Shown here piece after piece: positions 9,784 through 19,914 of a DNA stretch of 64,000 nucleotides. Every line of letters begins with the position of its first letter. Within the stretch, counting starts at the first letter, position 1. This DNA is from Clostridia bacterium (lineage in GTDB: Bacteria > Bacillota > Clostridia > RUG12999), in NCBI GenBank assembly GCA_022801925.1, contig JAAWTG010000009.1:1-64000 (forward strand), read 5' to 3'. Below the pieces are notes generated by a model, which saw only the letters and a list, made by a program, of their open reading frames with translations, did no database searches and was not told the origin of the DNA. Position numbers and translations under genes: made by a program.

Positions 9784-10719
9784 ATGATAACGCAATCAAA
9801 TTATGCACCTGGAATTGCCCATTTGATAAATTGTTTGCCGGAAGAATCGGCAGCGGCACTTCGCGGTCTGCCGCGCGACAGCTGGGATGAAATAGAAGAA
9901 CTACGGTTTCTTGTCCATCGACCTGTCATGGTCTACCGCCGAACAGAGGGATTGTTTCTCACCCCATCCGGCAGATTGACTCCCTCTATTGCAGGAGCTG
10001 TCACTACCACTGCCGGACAGATAGCGGGCATATTTCGCGGACTTTGTGAAAACTCCGTCTATGCCAAAGAAGAAGATATCCGTCAGGGATTCCTCTCTCT
10101 GCCGGGCGGACACCGCGCCGGTATTTGCGGCAGCGCAGTTTTGCGCCGCGGAGAAGTTACTTTTTTCAAAAACATCTCCGCCATTAATATCCGCATTGCC
10201 CATCAGGCAATTGGTTGTGCTGACAGCGTTATCCGCCACATTTGCAGCGGCAGCATATTACATAATACATTGGTCGTATCTCCGCCCGGTGCGGGTAAAA
10301 CGACGCTATTACGCGATATCGCCCGCATTCTTGGCGGCAGCTATAAAGTGGGAATTGCGGACGAACGCGGTGAAATTGCGGCCGTCTATAAAGGCGTTCC
10401 GCAAAACGACATTGGTCTGCGCAGCGTGGTCATGGACAGTTGTCCCAAGGCAGCAGCAATCGGACTGATGATTCGCTCCATGGGAATTGAATGCGTTATC
10501 ACGGACGAAATTGGCAGCGCATCTGACGCGCGGGCACTTGAACTGGCGTCCTGCGCAGGCGTTCAGACAATTGCTTCTGTTCACGGCGCAGGTTTGGATG
10601 ACCTGCATGCCCACCCTCATATCAGCGCACTTTTGCCGCTGTTTGACTATATTATTCTTTTGCAAAAACCAAACGATGGCTCACGTATCAAACAAATTAT
10701 CCACACGAAAGAACGATAA
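9784..10719 (+). CDS. spoIIIAA: stage III sporulation protein AA (ATPase)
   Basis: Walker A VSPPGAGKTTLLRDIAR, IADERGEIAAVYKG.P..DIG.RS.VMD.CPKA; first gene of a complete spoIIIA operon. ATG 9784 after AAGGGGG. Confidence 0.95.
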   Translation: MITQSNYAPGIAHLINCLPEESAAALRGLPRDSWDEIEELRFLVHRPVMVYRRTEGLFLTPSGRLTPSIAGAVTTTAGQIAGIFRGLCENSVYAKEEDIRQGFLSLPGGHRAGICGSAVLRRGEVTFFKNISAINIRIAHQAIGCADSVIRHICSGSILHNTLVVSPPGAGKTTLLRDIARILGGSYKVGIADERGEIAAVYKGVPQNDIGLRSVVMDSCPKAAAIGLMIRSMGIECVITDEIGSASDARALELASCAGVQTIASVHGAGLDDLHAHPHISALLPLFDYIILLQKPNDGSRIKQIIHTKER

Positions 10720-10732
10720 GGAGGTACCTATC

Positions 10733-11236
10733 ATGGAACTAAAGATAATCGGCGGATGTATCATTGTCGTATGCGGCTTTCTATTTGGAAACTACTATGC
10801 CGGACGACTTAAAAAACGCTGTGCCATGCTGCAATCATTCATCAGCGCCGTGGTTAGGCTGCAAAACACCATCGCCTTCACCGCTGCTCCTGTTCAGGAA
10901 TTATATGAAGAACTGGCGCAGGAGGACGATGACGCAGGACAATTCTTCGCACGGCTGTGCGCCAGCAAATGGCTGCAAAAAGTGCCGGAAAAAGCATGGA
11001 ATAAAACGTTACTGGAATGCACCGCTCTTTTAAAAGAAGACAAAGAAATTTTACGGCAAATGGGACAAATGCTGGGCGGCAGCGACTGCGATTCCCAAAT
11101 CAATCAGCTTGCGCTATGCCGCACACAGTTAGAACAACAGTTGGACAGCGCACGCAGCGTGGCTTCCTCCAACATGAAACTGGCACGCGGACTCGGCGTA
11201 TTCGGCGGTATTTTTGTCGTTTTGGTATTACTATAA
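10733..11236 (+). CDS. spoIIIAB: stage III sporulation protein AB
   Basis: MELKIIGGCIIVVCGFLFGNYYAGRLKKRC..; ATG at 10733 after AAGGAGG; operon position. Confidence 0.9.
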   Translation: MELKIIGGCIIVVCGFLFGNYYAGRLKKRCAMLQSFISAVVRLQNTIAFTAAPVQELYEELAQEDDDAGQFFARLCASKWLQKVPEKAWNKTLLECTALLKEDKEILRQMGQMLGGSDCDSQINQLALCRTQLEQQLDSARSVASSNMKLARGLGVFGGIFVVLVLL

Positions 11237-11302
11237 ATCTGTGGAAGCCATGCGCCGTGCGGCGGGCTCCGCATACTGAAACCTCTACAAAGGAGAGACA
11301 TC

Positions 11303-11497
11303 ATGGGAATTGATTTAGTATTTCAAATTGCTGCAATTGGTATTACGGTTGCCGTTATCAGTTTGCTGCTCACCCGCTCCGGACGCGATGACCAAGCGCT
11401 TCTCACCACTTTGGCAGGGCTGATTGTCGTCATGCTGATGGTATTGCAGCAGGTGCGCAACCTGTTTGACACTCTGAAAATGCTGTTCGGACTGTGA
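11303..11497 (+). CDS. spoIIIAC: stage III sporulation protein AC
   Basis: 64-aa two-TM protein MGIDLVFQIAAIGITVAVISLLLTRSGRDDQALLTTLAGLIVVMLMVL. Confidence 0.93.
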   Translation: MGIDLVFQIAAIGITVAVISLLLTRSGRDDQALLTTLAGLIVVMLMVLQQVRNLFDTLKMLFGL

Positions 11498-11508
11498 GGT
11501 GAAACGCT

Positions 11509-11895
11509 ATGTCCATCTTGCAGCTTATTGGTATCGCGCTGATAACCGCCATTTTGTGTGTCACGGTCAAACAGTTTAAACCGGAATTTTCCCTTCCCCT
11601 GCTTCTCGTTGGAAGTGCAGCACTGTTACTCGGACTGGCGCCGCAAATCGCGTCCATGATTGAAGCAGTGCAGCGAATGGCGCAAAATTGTGGTATTGAC
11701 AACAAATATATTCAAATTGTGATAAAAACAACCGGCATTGCCTGTCTCTGCTCCATTGCGGCGTCCATGTGTCGCGACGCGGGACAAAGCGCGCTCGGCA
11801 GTAAAATAGAACTTGGCGGTAGGCTCACCATTCTTGTTCTTGCTATGCCTGTCGTCTCAGAACTCTACTATGTGATTCTACAATGTATCAGATAA
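11509..11895 (+). CDS. spoIIIAD: stage III sporulation protein AD
   Basis: IGIALITAILCVTVKQFKPEFSLPLLLVGSAALLL..; operon position. Confidence 0.93.
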   Translation: MSILQLIGIALITAILCVTVKQFKPEFSLPLLLVGSAALLLGLAPQIASMIEAVQRMAQNCGIDNKYIQIVIKTTGIACLCSIAASMCRDAGQSALGSKIELGGRLTILVLAMPVVSELYYVILQCIR

Positions 11896-11906
11896 AAGGT
11901 GAAACC

Positions 11907-13037
11907 ATGAAAAAACAAATGATTCTTTGCTGCGTGGTTCTGTTTTTATGTATGCTTCCGGTAGCGGCAGCAGACCAAACCGACGCGCAAATGCAAAGTG
12001 TGATTGATTCTCAGTTTGAGGCCGCCGGCGGCTATACCATTGACAGGACGCTGCAAAGCATACAGGAATTTGATTCCTCTTTTTCCTTTTCCGGCGCCAG
12101 CATGGATTTTGCAAACGGAAAAAATCCGGACGCGCTCCATATTTTAAAAACAATTGGCAATCTGTTTTTCGCGCAAACCCGCGCCCGCATTGCGGACGCA
12201 GGTAAAATTATTCTGGTGGTTGTGCTTTTGGCGTTCATCGGAAAATTTGCGCCGGAAAAAGAAAAGGTGTTTGACAGCGCCTTTTATGTCAGCTATGTTG
12301 TGCTGTTCATCATGTTGTTTTCCGCCTTCCATTCGGTCGCGGAAATTGGGCAGGAGACCATTGAACGCCTTTGCGTATTTATTGATACCAGTCTGCCCGT
12401 CATGAGCGCGTTGGCAATCAGTGCAAACGAAGTGAGTAAAACGGCGGCGGCAGCGGCCGGTACCATGGGCATCTTCGCTGTCGCAAACACCATTTCGCAG
12501 CTTTTGCTGCCCATTGGTTTCATGCTTGCAGGCATTGCAGCCGTGAACCACCTATCAGACGACTTTTCTTTGCAGCCGCTTTATGATTGCGCAAAAAAGG
12601 CTGTCCTTTGGGGAATCGGCATTTTGATGACCGTCTTTTCTGCAGTGCTGATGATAAGCGGCGTTACAGGGAACGCACTGGACAATGCCGGTGGAAAGGC
12701 AGTGAAATATGCCGTTGGAAACTTCATTCCATTTGTCGGCGGCGTACTATCCGATTCTTTGGAAAGTATTATCGTCTATGGAAAACTGATTAAGACTGCG
12801 GCAGGTACGGCGGGCATTCTCGCGCTGCTTTACATCTGCCTTGCCCCTGCTATTCAAATTATCGCTATTATGTTTGCCTATAAGCTATGCAGCGTTGTGC
12901 TGCTTCCCGTTGCGGATAAACGAATCACAGGCGCGCTGAATGATGTAACCGGCGTGATGAGCATGATTCTGGCAATGGTTCTCTGCTGTGCCGTCCTGTT
13001 CATCATTGCCATGGGGCTTTTGGCAAACATGCTGTGA
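11907..13037 (+). CDS. spoIIIAE: stage III sporulation protein AE
   Basis: Signal peptide plus multi-TM; size and order match SpoIIIAE. ATG 11907 after AAAGGTG. Confidence 0.93.
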   Translation: MKKQMILCCVVLFLCMLPVAAADQTDAQMQSVIDSQFEAAGGYTIDRTLQSIQEFDSSFSFSGASMDFANGKNPDALHILKTIGNLFFAQTRARIADAGKIILVVVLLAFIGKFAPEKEKVFDSAFYVSYVVLFIMLFSAFHSVAEIGQETIERLCVFIDTSLPVMSALAISANEVSKTAAAAAGTMGIFAVANTISQLLLPIGFMLAGIAAVNHLSDDFSLQPLYDCAKKAVLWGIGILMTVFSAVLMISGVTGNALDNAGGKAVKYAVGNFIPFVGGVLSDSLESIIVYGKLIKTAAGTAGILALLYICLAPAIQIIAIMFAYKLCSVVLLPVADKRITGALNDVTGVMSMILAMVLCCAVLFIIAMGLLANML

Positions 13038-13096
13038 CAATACATAAGATATTCCATTGACATATTACCGTTGTCAATCAAATCGGAGGAACTTTT

Positions 13097-13576
13097 ATGA
13101 CGTTTATCAGAAATTATGTCATTTTAGTGGTGGGCTGTATTTTTCTCAGCACTTTCGTACAGACCGCTTTACCCGACAGTCCGCTGAAGAAAACGCTGCG
13201 TTTTGCATTGGGACTGATTCTGGGTGTTATTATCATCACGCCTTTCGCCCGCTTCGGCGGCAGCACAGAGCCGTTTTCCTTTGCTGCTGTCCCCACTGCG
13301 CCGCCGCTTGGCGCACAGCAGCAACAGCAAATGAAGTCTTTGGTGCAGCAGCAGACAAAAACGTTGTTTCAGCAGACGTTGGAGCAAACCATTCTGCGCA
13401 CCATTGTAGAGCATGGTGGATCGGAAACGACAGATATCCACGCAGACTGCGGCAATGACGGAACCATCTATTCTATCACCATTGTTTCGCATGACCGCAC
13501 GCTTCCCACGCTTATTTCACAGACATTCGATATTCCACTACAGAAAATTCACCTTCGTGCGCAAATCACCGAATGA
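13097..13576 (+). CDS. spoIIIAF: stage III sporulation protein AF
   Basis: N-terminal two-TM protein MTFIRNYVILVVGCIFLSTFVQTALPDSPLKKTLRFALGLILGVIIITP; operon position. Confidence 0.88.
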   Translation: MTFIRNYVILVVGCIFLSTFVQTALPDSPLKKTLRFALGLILGVIIITPFARFGGSTEPFSFAAVPTAPPLGAQQQQQMKSLVQQQTKTLFQQTLEQTILRTIVEHGGSETTDIHADCGNDGTIYSITIVSHDRTLPTLISQTFDIPLQKIHLRAQITE

Positions 13577-13595
13577 AAAAAGGATGTGCTAGTTT

Positions 13596-14108
13596 ATGAC
13601 AGATTTTAAGTCACTTCGGAATTTATTTACGAAAAAAAGGGGGCTTACCAACCTTTTTATCATATTATTACTCGGTATCCTACTGTTGTTTTTGGGCAGC
13701 GGTTTGGGTTCCAAAAAAGATCCTCCCTCCTCTTCCTCCACAAATATGCAGCAAACCAGCGCGGAGGATTTGGAGCGTAAGCTGGAACAAACGCTTTGCC
13801 AAATCAAAGGCGTTGGCAAAGTGAAAGTTATGATTACGCTGGAGGACGGCGGCAGCCACGAACTCGCCACCGACATGCAGGATATCAAACGAGGGGAGGA
13901 AAGCAATCTGGAACAAAAAACCGTCATCGTTGGCGGCAGCGGCGGTTCATCTCCCTATGTTGTGCGCGAAAAAAGCGCCAATGTAAAGGGGGTGATTGTT
14001 GTGGCAGAGGGCGGCGGCGACCCATCCGTATGCGAAACCATCAAAAAAGCTGTTGCCGCCGTGCTGACAGTGATGCCTCACCGCATTGAAGTCGCGAAAA
14101 TGACCTAA
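13596..14108 (+). CDS. spoIIIAG: stage III sporulation protein AG
   Basis: One TM then LEQTLCQIKGVGKVKVMITLEDG...VKGVIVVAEGGGDPSVCETIKKAVAAVL. Confidence 0.93.
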   Translation: MTDFKSLRNLFTKKRGLTNLFIILLLGILLLFLGSGLGSKKDPPSSSSTNMQQTSAEDLERKLEQTLCQIKGVGKVKVMITLEDGGSHELATDMQDIKRGEESNLEQKTVIVGGSGGSSPYVVREKSANVKGVIVVAEGGGDPSVCETIKKAVAAVLTVMPHRIEVAKMT

Positions 14109-14164
14109 ATCAATACAAAAAAATTTTATAGCCGCTTATATAGGCGGCAGATAGGAGTGTTTCA

Positions 14165-14734
14165 ATGATGTTCAAGAGAAAACAAATCATTCTGGTTTTA
14201 TTGGTGGCAATGGTTGGCGTTGCAGGATATTTAAACTGGGCGTACCAACGCGGCAGCGATACCACGGAACTTGCCGTCAATCCCGACCAATATGAAACGG
14301 CGCAGCGTCCACTGGGAGAAAGTGCTCTGGTGAATTCCGACATAAGCGGCGAAGCCGAAGAAACTGCCCCCACCGCCGTGGAGCAAGATGTTTTAAAACA
14401 GGCGCGCAGCGACAAAGACCTCGCCCGCAGCAAAGCAATGGAAACATTGAACAACATCATTTCCAGCCCTGATACTACGCCGGAAAACAAATCCAAGGCA
14501 CAGAACGACCTGAATACCATGGCAGCCAATATGGAAAAAGAAGGCGTAGCGGAAGGATTGCTGAAAACCAAAGGCGTTACCGATTGCGTTGTATTTGCCA
14601 CATCAGGTGAAGTAAACGCCTCCGTCAAATGCGAAAATCCACTGGAAACCGCTGAGGTCGCTAAAATTCAAGACGTCCTGACCTCCACCTTTGGCGTCAG
14701 CGTGGACAAAGTAAAAATCACGGAAATTAAATAA
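14165..14734 (+). CDS. spoIIIAH: stage III sporulation protein AH (SpoIIQ partner family)
   Basis: MMFKRKQIILVLLVAMVGVAGYLNWAYQ... and C-terminal LLKTKGVTDCVVF..GEVNASVKCENPLE. Confidence 0.93.
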   Translation: MMFKRKQIILVLLVAMVGVAGYLNWAYQRGSDTTELAVNPDQYETAQRPLGESALVNSDISGEAEETAPTAVEQDVLKQARSDKDLARSKAMETLNNIISSPDTTPENKSKAQNDLNTMAANMEKEGVAEGLLKTKGVTDCVVFATSGEVNASVKCENPLETAEVAKIQDVLTSTFGVSVDKVKITEIK

Positions 14735-14748
14735 TTCAAAGCTTTTGT

Positions 14749-14784
14749 GAACCGCCCTGCACTCAGCCGGGCGGTTATTTTTTT
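14749..14784 (+). terminator. intrinsic terminator of spoIIIA operon
   Basis: ACCGCCC-N11-GGGCGGT followed by TATTTTTTTG. Confidence 0.85.
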
Positions 14785-14842
14785 GTTGTAAAGATAGTTA
14801 CATATTTTATTGTATCCGTTCTTCCTTCCAAATTTCCATACA

Positions 14843-14877
14843 AAAAAAGCCCGCAGCGAAACCGCCGCAAGCCCTTT
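14843..14877 (-). terminator. intrinsic terminator of dcw cluster (after murG)
   Basis: Minus strand GCTTGCGGC-N6-GCTGCGGGC stem (G-U pairs) followed by TTTTTTT. Confidence 0.75.
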
Positions 14878-14912
14878 TCTGATGCCAAAGCATTTTTGTA
14901 TTTAAGTATTCC

Positions 14913-15992
14913 TCATGATGAGGATGATTTACCGGCTAACCGCATGCCAATTTCATAAATTTGCTGTGCCGCACCCACAATACCCATTTTTTTTGCATTC
15001 CGGCTCATGGTTTGCAGCGTTTCCCGATTCATAAGCAGTTCGAGCAGCGTTTCTTTCAAATAACGCGGTGTTAATTCCCGTTCACAAATCACTTTTGCCG
15101 CTCCTTTTTTCTCCAACGCTCTGGCGTTATATTCCTGATGATTGTGCGTCACATTCGGCGAAGGAATCAAAACAGACGCCTTTCCGGCAGCGCAAATTTC
15201 GCTCACGGTAATCGCGCCTGCACGGGCAATCACAACATCTGCGTCAGCAATTGCCTTATCCATATCATAAATATAGGGTACCAGTTTGACCTGTTCCGGC
15301 AGGGGCTGCGTCCGTTTTTTCACGTCCTCATACTCCCGTTTTCCTGTTGCCCAAACGATTTCAACATCAGTTTCCATGTCCTTCACCAATTCCGCCATGG
15401 TGTCGTTGATTACTTTTGCGCCAAGGCTTCCCCCCACTACCAAAACAGAGGGGTGTTCGTGCGTTTTTTGCTCTGCCGCGGAAACTTTCACAATGGTTTC
15501 ACGAATGGGGTTTCCTGTTAAAACTGTCTTTTTTTTCGCAATATATTGATTCGTGTCCTCAAAACTGATTGCCACTTTATCCACAAATTTGGACAGAATT
15601 TTTGTGGTCAGTCCTGGAATCACGTTTTGTTCATGTATCAGTGTCGGAATGTTCTGTAGGTGGGCGCAAAACACCGCCGGTCCGCTCACATAGCCGCCGC
15701 AGCCCACCACCAAATCCGGTCGGAATTCCCGAATGATTTTTCCAGCCTGCCGCACGCCGCGAAATGCCTGCCATGCAATTTTGAAATTTTCCGGCGTCAG
15801 TTTCCGTTTAAAACCTGCCACTTCAATATAGGAAATGGGGAATCCTTCCCGTGTCACCAATTCGGTTTCCATGCCTCGTTTTGTACCGATAAATTGTATT
15901 TCAGCGTGTTCTTTCTCTGCAAACTGTTTGGCAATGGCAATCGCAGGATTGATGTGTCCCGCTGTTCCTCCCGCTGCCAGCAATACTTTCAT
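14913..15992 (-). CDS. murG: UDP-N-acetylglucosamine--N-acetylmuramyl-(pentapeptide) pyrophosphoryl-undecaprenol N-acetylglucosamine transferase
   Basis: MKVLLAAGGTAGHINPAIAIA..., VGCGGYVSGP, HEQNVIPGLTTK; ATG 15992 after GGAGGGC. Confidence 0.97.
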   Translation of the reverse strand: MKVLLAAGGTAGHINPAIAIAKQFAEKEHAEIQFIGTKRGMETELVTREGFPISYIEVAGFKRKLTPENFKIAWQAFRGVRQAGKIIREFRPDLVVGCGGYVSGPAVFCAHLQNIPTLIHEQNVIPGLTTKILSKFVDKVAISFEDTNQYIAKKKTVLTGNPIRETIVKVSAAEQKTHEHPSVLVVGGSLGAKVINDTMAELVKDMETDVEIVWATGKREYEDVKKRTQPLPEQVKLVPYIYDMDKAIADADVVIARAGAITVSEICAAGKASVLIPSPNVTHNHQEYNARALEKKGAAKVICERELTPRYLKETLLELLMNRETLQTMSRNAKKMGIVGAAQQIYEIGMRLAGKSSSS

Positions 15993-16037
15993 GCCCTCCA
16001 TCCTTTCCCTACGTTATGCCGTTTATACACTCTATTC

Positions 16038-17411
16038 CTATCTGCCATATCTTGCACTGCGCCGCGCTGCAAGCCCGCTGCTGTTTCTTTGCACTTGCGC
16101 TTGACGGTAGACTTGCTGATAGTAAGCGCCACCGCGCGACTGCATGGGTGCGCGTGCAGTTGCCGGACGTGCGGCAGTCGCACGCCGCGGCGCCCCTGTA
16201 TTTTTTCCTGCCGCCGGACGCGGTTTTCCTTCTTTATAGGTCGGTTTCACTCCCGACACCGCCCTGGTCGACTGCCTGGATACATTCAATATAATACCCA
16301 TACTCGCCAGTGTAAACATCAGTGACGTTCCGCCTGCGCTGAAAAACGGAAGCGGCATTCCTGTCACCGGCATCCACGCCGTAACAACCGCAATGTTGAT
16401 AATCACCTGCACCATAATCAGCGCAGTGATTCCGATTGCAATGAGAGAACCCAATTTATCCGGCGCTTCCATTGCAATTTTAATGCAGCGGAATAAAAGC
16501 AGGACAAACAACAAAATGACCAGCGCCGCGCCAATAAATCCCAGTTCCTCACAAATAATAGAAAAGATGAAATCGTTCTGCGGTTCCGGAATGTTCAAAT
16601 ATTTCTGACGGCTGCGTCCCAGCCCCAATCCAAATAAACCGCCCGAACCAATGGCATACAGAGACTGCACTCCCTGCCATCCTGCGCCGGTCATGTCTTT
16701 AAAGGGGTCGGCAAAATTTAAAATACGCGCCGCGCTATATTTATCTTTAAACATAATAAACAAAAGTCCGCAAACCACAATCGGTGAAAATACCATGAAA
16801 TTACGGATACGCGCGCCCGCAACAATGACGATAATCATTGCTACAATACCAATCAGCATCATGGCGCTTTTGTGCGGCTGCAACAGCAGCGGCGCACAAA
16901 CACATCCGATGATAACAAGATATAATAAACAGCCCTGTTTAAAACTATGAATACTTTCTTTACTTTGCCGAGAGCAAATACAGGCCATCAGCAGCACGAT
17001 ACCAATTTTGGCAAGTTCGGACGGCTGCAAACTGACGGGACCAATATTAATCCAGCGGCGTGCACCGTTAATATCTTCTCCTACAAACGCCGTCACCAGC
17101 ATAAGCACCCATGTGACCGCCATATAGGCGAGTACAATATTGGGTTTTGCCAACACATGATAGTCAATTTTGGAAAGATAAATCATGAGTATGAATCCGA
17201 CAACCGCTACAATCAACTGCTTTTTCAGAAAATACATGCTGTCGCCCAATTTATATAATGCTGTAACAAAACTGGCGCTCGCTACCATTACCAAGCCGAA
17301 AAACAGCATGATAATGATAATCGCTAACAGTTCTAAGTCCATTCTTCCTTTTTTCTGAAAAACGGTAAACGCTTCTCTAAAAAGTCCGTTTGGTTTCTTT
17401 TTTCGTGCCAT
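16038..17411 (-). CDS. ftsW: FtsW/SpoVE-type lipid II polymerase with basic C-terminal tail
   Basis: GDSMYFLKKQ, NGARRWINIGPVSLQPSELAKIG, PEPQNDFIFSIICEELGFIGA; position between mraY and murG. ftsW and spoVE not distinguishable here. Confidence 0.92.
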   Translation of the reverse strand: MARKKKPNGLFREAFTVFQKKGRMDLELLAIIIIMLFFGLVMVASASFVTALYKLGDSMYFLKKQLIVAVVGFILMIYLSKIDYHVLAKPNIVLAYMAVTWVLMLVTAFVGEDINGARRWINIGPVSLQPSELAKIGIVLLMACICSRQSKESIHSFKQGCLLYLVIIGCVCAPLLLQPHKSAMMLIGIVAMIIVIVAGARIRNFMVFSPIVVCGLLFIMFKDKYSAARILNFADPFKDMTGAGWQGVQSLYAIGSGGLFGLGLGRSRQKYLNIPEPQNDFIFSIICEELGFIGAALVILLFVLLLFRCIKIAMEAPDKLGSLIAIGITALIMVQVIINIAVVTAWMPVTGMPLPFFSAGGTSLMFTLASMGIILNVSRQSTRAVSGVKPTYKEGKPRPAAGKNTGAPRRATAARPATARAPMQSRGGAYYQQVYRQAQVQRNSSGLAARRSARYGR

Positions 17412-17438
17412 AAACCTGTTTCACCCCCTTTTTGAGAA

Positions 17439-18398
17439 TTAGTGAATACCCAGATATGCAACTACGCCAAGTAGTATGCTGACAGCTGAAAACGTACCGA
17501 CAATTTTCCATTCGCTCCAGCCGCACATTTCAAAATGATGATGGATAGGACTCATTTTAAACAGCCGTTTTCCGGTCAGTTTAAAACTTGCCACCTGCAA
17601 AATCACGGAAGCTGTTTCAATGACATAAATACCGCCCGCAATCAGCAAAAACAGCGGTGTTCCGCTAATCACGGCAACGCCCGCCACCGCACCGCCTAAA
17701 AACAGCGAACCGGTGTCGCCCATAAAAACTTTTGCAGGGTGTTTGTTAAACCACAAAAACGCCAAACAACCGCCCGCCACCGCAATGGAAAACCCGGCAA
17801 TACTGTTTTGCAGCGCTCGCCCCGCCGCATAGAAAAACAACACCACAACCACGGTAACACTTGTTGCAAGCCCATCAATACCGTCCGTTAAATTCACCGC
17901 ATTCACACATGCAATGATAATCAAAACAGCAAATGGCAAATACCAAATGCCCATTTGAAACTGAATATGGGTAAACGGAATCAAGAGCACTGTCGGTAAT
18001 ATATCATTGATATATAACACGCCGACAAAAATCACAGATGCAACAATTTGCATAAGCAGTTTTTGAATTTCTGTCAGTCCCAGATTCCGCTTCATTTTCA
18101 CCTTGATAAAATCGTCAATAAAGCCAATCACACCAAATGCCAAACTTAAATAGAGCAGCATGATGATTTTAAAATCACGCCAATATACTGCCACGCAGCC
18201 CACAAAAACCGCCAAAATAAAAATGATACCACCCATGGTTGGCGTTCCGGATTTTTTATTGTGCCAACTCGGACCTTCCTCCCGAATTTCCTGTCCGAAT
18301 TTCAGTCTGCGCAGCGCCGGAATAATAAACGGTCCACTCACCAGTCCGACAGCCAGTGCAATCAACAAAACGATGAAATGACTCCCCATAATTCCCAC
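17439..18398 (-). CDS. mraY: phospho-N-acetylmuramoyl-pentapeptide-transferase
   Basis: GTPTMGGIIF, FIDDFIK, NAVNLTDGIDGLA, KVFMGDTGSLFLGG, SPIHHHFEMCGWSE. Confidence 0.97.
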   Translation of the reverse strand: MGIMGSHFIVLLIALAVGLVSGPFIIPALRRLKFGQEIREEGPSWHNKKSGTPTMGGIIFILAVFVGCVAVYWRDFKIIMLLYLSLAFGVIGFIDDFIKVKMKRNLGLTEIQKLLMQIVASVIFVGVLYINDILPTVLLIPFTHIQFQMGIWYLPFAVLIIIACVNAVNLTDGIDGLATSVTVVVVLFFYAAGRALQNSIAGFSIAVAGGCLAFLWFNKHPAKVFMGDTGSLFLGGAVAGVAVISGTPLFLLIAGGIYVIETASVILQVASFKLTGKRLFKMSPIHHHFEMCGWSEWKIVGTFSAVSILLGVVAYLGIH

Positions 18399-18450
18399 TC
18401 TCTCCTCTGGTTCCCTTTTGTATTCAGCATGAAAATACCATCTCCCATGC

Positions 18451-19911
18451 TTATGTCAAATGCTGCTGAACATACGCTTTTACGATTTCTGCTTCACAAA
18501 ACGGCACTTTTTCTGTACCAACAATCTGATAGGTTTCATGTCCTTTGCCTGCCAGCAGTACAACATCGCCCTCCTTGGCAATCTCCAGCGCATGATAAAT
18601 GGCTTCCTTCCTATCAATTATCACCTGATAGTCGCAGCCCGACTGCATAACACCTTTTTCGATTTCTTTACAAATATCTTCCGCACGTTCGCTTGCCGGA
18701 TTGTCAGCCGTAACCACACAATAGTCAGACCATTTCCCTACGATTTCTCCCATGGGCGCCCGTTTTTCCCTGTCTCTGTCCCCTGGGCTGCCAAACACTG
18801 TAATGACCCGTTTCTGCGCGAATTCGCGCACCGTTGTCAGGATGTTATATAAGCCGTCCGGCGTATGGGCATAATCGACCATCACCCGAAACGGCGCCGA
18901 TACCGGCAACATTTCCGCCCGTCCCTTTGCGCCGCGTGAAATAATTAGACCACGCTGCACTGCCTCCGTTCCAATGCCAAGCTGCAATGCGCCAAGCGCT
19001 GCCGCCAATGCGTTATATACATTAAAGCGACCAGGCAGTCCTACTTTGATTTCTCCATTCATTTTTCCTTTTACGCGAAACACGGTTCCACGCTGCGACA
19101 AATGAATGTCTTCTGCCTGAAAATCACTTTTTTTCTCAATAGAATAAGTATACCGCTGCTGCGCGTTTGCCGTAACGATATCATTGTATGCATCATCTGC
19201 GTTTCCGATACCAACCTTGCAGCAGGAAAACAATTTTGCTTTTGCTGCCGCATAGTTTTCCATGGTTCCGTGAAAATCCAAATGTTCATGCGTTAAATTG
19301 GTGAAAATTCCAAGTGCAAACTGTGTCCCATAGACCCGTTTGAGGTCTAGCGCATGGGAAGAAACCTCCATCACGCAATATTCCATTCCCTCTTGCAGCA
19401 TGGTATGAAAATATTCCTGTAACCGGTTTGCTTCCGGTGTTGTGCGCTCCGCCGGAATTTCCTTGTCGCCAATGATAATGGCGTCCGTACCAATCAGCCC
19501 CACTTTTTTTTCCGCCATCTCCAAAATGCTTTTCAGCAGATGAGAAATGGTGGTTTTTCCATTCGTACCTGTCACGCCAATGACTTTCAACGTGCGTGAC
19601 GGATGCCCATAATATGTGCAAGCAGCTTCCGCTAATGCTTGTTTTGTGTCTTCCACCAAAAGTTCGGCTGCGCCGCTGCCCGTCTCTCTTTCTGCAATCA
19701 CGAGTGCAGCGCCGGCCTCTACTGCCTGCGCTGCTAAATCATGTCCGTCAATATGCGCTCCGCGGATACAAACAAATACGCTTCCCTGTTTTACCTCCCG
19801 CGTGTCGCGCGTTACGCCGCAAACTTCCGCGGACGGATTCCCAGTAAACGAACGGTGTTGTATGTCTTTGATGAGTTGTGCTATCGTCAATGTAATCCCC
19901 CCGCCCTTCAT
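18451..19911 (-). CDS. murE: UDP-N-acetylmuramoyl-tripeptide synthetase
   Basis: GVTGTNGKTTISHLLKSILE, TTPEA, DYAHTPDGL, VFGSPGDRDREKRAPMG. Start uncertain (possible TTG a few codons in). Confidence 0.95.
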   Translation of the reverse strand: MKGGGITLTIAQLIKDIQHRSFTGNPSAEVCGVTRDTREVKQGSVFVCIRGAHIDGHDLAAQAVEAGAALVIAERETGSGAAELLVEDTKQALAEAACTYYGHPSRTLKVIGVTGTNGKTTISHLLKSILEMAEKKVGLIGTDAIIIGDKEIPAERTTPEANRLQEYFHTMLQEGMEYCVMEVSSHALDLKRVYGTQFALGIFTNLTHEHLDFHGTMENYAAAKAKLFSCCKVGIGNADDAYNDIVTANAQQRYTYSIEKKSDFQAEDIHLSQRGTVFRVKGKMNGEIKVGLPGRFNVYNALAAALGALQLGIGTEAVQRGLIISRGAKGRAEMLPVSAPFRVMVDYAHTPDGLYNILTTVREFAQKRVITVFGSPGDRDREKRAPMGEIVGKWSDYCVVTADNPASERAEDICKEIEKGVMQSGCDYQVIIDRKEAIYHALEIAKEGDVVLLAGKGHETYQIVGTEKVPFCEAEIVKAYVQQHLT

Positions 19912-19914
19912 TTT

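Noticed and set aside
10487-10732. N-terminal extension of the SpoIIIAB ORF call
   Set aside because: Overlaps spoIIIAA out of frame; a good RBS and family-like N terminus occur at 10733.
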